Assembly (NCBI RefSeq): GCF_000149955.1
Contig: NC_030997.1
Location: forward strand, 558,001 to 622,000
DNA from: Fusarium oxysporum f. sp. lycopersici 4287
Lineage: Eukaryota > Ascomycota > Sordariomycetes > Hypocreales > Nectriaceae
Direction of reading: 5' to 3'
Length of the DNA stretch: 64,000 nucleotides
Under the pieces are notes generated by a model that saw only the letters and a program-made list of their open reading frames with translations, made no database searches and was not told the DNA's origin. Below, one piece after another: positions 61,801 to 64,000 of this stretch (positions within the stretch are counted from its first letter, which is position 1; the number at the start of each line of letters is the position of its first letter). The translations under genes and the position numbers were made by a program.

Positions 61801-63283
61801 CTACGCCTTATTTCCAGTGGTTACAAGCCCTCCCAGGATGCCACCAACACCCTCAATCACACCGCGGAGAGACCCCTTAGAAACACCAGCATAGCTTCCA
61901 TACGACTCAGTGTAACCAGGGAATTTCTCAAACAACTTCATGTTGACCTTCTGCAGCTTGGGACAAGTCTTTCCAGCAAGAAGCTGTCGAAGCTTGTCCG
62001 CCAATGGCCTCAAAGCCTTTGTAACGTCAGTGAACTGACTGCCGAGAACATCAGGCGCAGCAGCCATAATAATTTGCATCACGAAACACTCAAGGTTATC
62101 GCCCTTCAATAACATCGCAGTATTGAAGACGCCACCAGTGAGATCACCGATATCGACACCCGAGAAGGAGTTCACCTTGCCAGTGTTGCCGCCGATGTTT
62201 AAAAGACGAGGATACTTCGCAGCATGCTCTAGAACATCAACGAGGAAGTCAGGAATGGAGAACTCATCTTCAACAGGTCGGCGGTACCAGTTCTCCGGGA
62301 TGCGCTCCCAGCCTTGGTTGACCTTGAAGTTGCCAGGCTTGCTGCCTTTGACACCAAAGAAACTGGTAAAGACCTCACGCGAAAGGTATCCTTCAGGATA
62401 CTTATCGGAGTGATTGGCCATCATGCGAGGGGGGAAGGAATATGCAGCGGGTGAGACCAGGACTCCAGCAAAGGGCGAATAGAAGAAGTGACTATTGGTC
62501 CTTTCCGAATCCTGGAAGCGCTTGTAGTGGAAGGGTGCAAGAGCAGAGTATTGCTCAGGCGCAGGAGTATTTTCGCGGATAGCACTCCAGTACTCCACGA
62601 AGCGCTCGAGGATGACATGGAAGTTGTTGCCAGTCACGTAGAGATCTCCTCTGGTGGCGCTGACATCGGACTCATACTTGTTGTGAGTACCGCTGAGGCC
62701 AGATGGAGTGCCGAGAATACCGCCACCGTTGAGAACATTCTGACTGAAGCGGCTTGGACCGCCGATGGAGTAGCCGGGGTTAAGGGAGACTGGGTTGCCG
62801 TTGAACACGGTACCATAGACGGCGAGGAAACCACCGAGGTCAAGGCTCATGCCATAAACCTCGTTAGTGGCCTTGATGATGTTTTGCATGTCTGCGACAC
62901 CGTTTCTCGGAAGGTAGCCATGGTTAGCCAAGGCATTGAGTCCAGGGCAAGGCCCTTGACACTCCATTAGTATTGGCCCCATGTTGAGCAGAAGATGACT
63001 CACCTCTTTGATCGCCGGCTTTGAGGTTGGGAGGCAGGAACTCATGCTCGCCAGAAACACTGATGTGCTGTTTCTTGGCATCGAACTTTGCAGCTCGCTT
63101 CTCCTTCGCGAAGGGGCATTCGCCTGCATCCCTCTTCTCTTCTTGGGAGTAAGGGCATGCTGCAGGGCTTCGCTTCGCGTGCTCTTGATAAGTCTTGAGC
63201 TGCTCGGCGCTCATTTGAGGGAATGCAAGAGCTGTTGGGAACAGGCAGGCTGCTGCGAGCCACGAAGACAGAAAGATCTTCAT
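61801..63283 (-). CDS. Secreted heme-thiolate peroxidase (chloroperoxidase/unspecific peroxygenase family)
   Basis: Exons in gene order 63004-63283 and 61801-62954 give 477 residues. The signal peptide is MKIFLSSWLAAACLFPTALA, followed by a charged propeptide-like region rich in Lys/Arg and Cys (ACPYSQEEKRDAGECPF). The heme-ligand motif G-PCPGLNALANHGYLPRNG is formed across the splice, with Cys96 as the thiolate. The FHVILERFVEYW helix carries the region of the acid-base residues. The enzyme uses H2O2 to halogenate or oxygenate organic substrates outside the cell. It is at the long end of the family, with about 80 extra C-terminal residues ending in a Gly-rich stretch (VIEGVGGILGGLVTTG). The intron is 49 bases with donor GTGAGT. 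Confidence 0.93.
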
Positions 63284-64000
63284 GATGAAAGGTGAGAGGT
63301 GAAGGAAAACAGGAAGGGAGAAGTGCGGTTGCTGCAGATAGATACTGGAGAGAAACAGCTCCGATTTTTATCCAGTTCCTTGCTTATGCACCTCCCCTTT
63401 ACTTTCTTTTCTTCTTTTCGATGTTTCACACGCCAAATCCTCTCCTTGCAGTCAATCTGAATCGATGACGTTCTGCATTGCTGTCGTGTCTCAGTTGAAC
63501 GCCCCAGCAACACAGATATCAGCCCGTTGAGACAATTCCCAGTTTGTCTCACCAACTGCCGATCTTCATGGCTAACATCTTGGCCATTTGCGATCAGCGC
63601 TACTTCATTGGCTTGGAACAACTCCAATGATGATCTACCAGATTAGATGTAAGCAGTTTGTGGAGTCATGATCTTCATTGGAACTATAATATGGGTATTG
63701 CCGGATTTCCGTTGAGCTAAAGGCAGTCTAATTGAGTTTATTGAATGCTAAACTTATGCTTGCCATTAGACCCTCGTTGATTTGTGAGCCTGAGCCGCAT
63801 GTCCGTGCAATATTGAGCTTTTGGTGTTAAGTAGTAAGGAAAACTACGAAAATGACAACAGAATATCCGTTTTATGACATCAGTCTTAGCACAACGGTAT
63901 CGTTTCTCGTACCTGCCCAGGTCCATCTTGAGCTACAATCTAGGTTAGGTGGTTTACTAAACCTCATAAGAAATAGTCTCGTCTTCAAAGACCTATTTGG
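63284..64000. other. Intergenic to window end
   Basis: 717 bases: promoter of the peroxidase gene with C/T-rich patches near 63400. No gene recognised; any gene at the right edge would start beyond the window. Confidence 0.35.

Noticed and set aside
1..64000. CRISPR arrays, rRNA genes, intact transposons, telomeric repeats, viral genes
   Set aside because: None seen; no regularly spaced repeats, no transposase/reverse-transcriptase motifs, no TTAGGG runs.

Overview
The window looks like a chromosome segment of a filamentous ascomycete, probably a Fusarium-like Sordariomycete. Most genes have 0-5 short introns of about 45-70 bases with GTRAGT-type donors, CTRAC-type branch points and YAG acceptors. 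The gene families present (Zn2Cys6 regulators, 2EXR, NoxC, NDT80/Vib-1 type, CalB-like lipase, heme-thiolate peroxidase, patatin) are typical of that group. The genus is an inference; no rRNA or other marker is present. I rebuilt exon structures by hand by matching reading phase across each splice site.

Layout. 1-417 is the tail of a regulator that starts outside the window. 932-8722 is a compact set that reads as a catabolic cluster: RidA-type imine deaminase, Asp/Glu-racemase-family protein, Zn2Cys6 regulator, fumarylacetoacetase-family gene (minus strand, apparently interrupted by a piece of an alpha/beta-hydrolase gene) and an amidohydrolase/deaminase. A cupin (12908-13480) and a phenol-hydroxylase-type flavin monooxygenase (16613-18578) lie further on. 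A palindromic motif, TCGG-S-CCGA, recurs in the regulator leader and first intron, near-perfectly in the promoter between the fumarylacetoacetase-like and amidohydrolase genes, and upstream of the cupin. Between these are a patatin-like phospholipase and a divergent proline-rich protein. 13481-16612 is a 3.1 kb stretch where I can support no gene.

18.7-44 kb: NADPH oxidase NoxC, a multi-pass membrane protein, an unusual fusion of an NDT80-type DNA-binding domain to a fungal C2H2-like C-terminal module, a 2EXR protein with an internal duplication, a fungal transcription-factor-like protein without a zinc cluster, a short-chain dehydrogenase, a secreted protein with a PPAL-repeat tail, a CorA-like membrane protein, a secreted subtilisin and an amino-acid permease.

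44-64 kb: four nuclear tRNA genes (Thr-AGU, Trp-CCA, Cys-GCA, Thr-UGU), an SDR, a secreted SGNH esterase, an MFS sugar transporter with three evenly spaced CreA-type sites upstream, a D-2-hydroxyacid dehydrogenase, a secreted GMC oxidoreductase, a decayed trypsin-like gene, a secreted CalB-like lipase and a secreted heme-thiolate peroxidase. The GMC enzyme (possible peroxide source) and the peroxidase (peroxide user) may work together outside the cell. There is no CRISPR array, rRNA gene or intact transposon.
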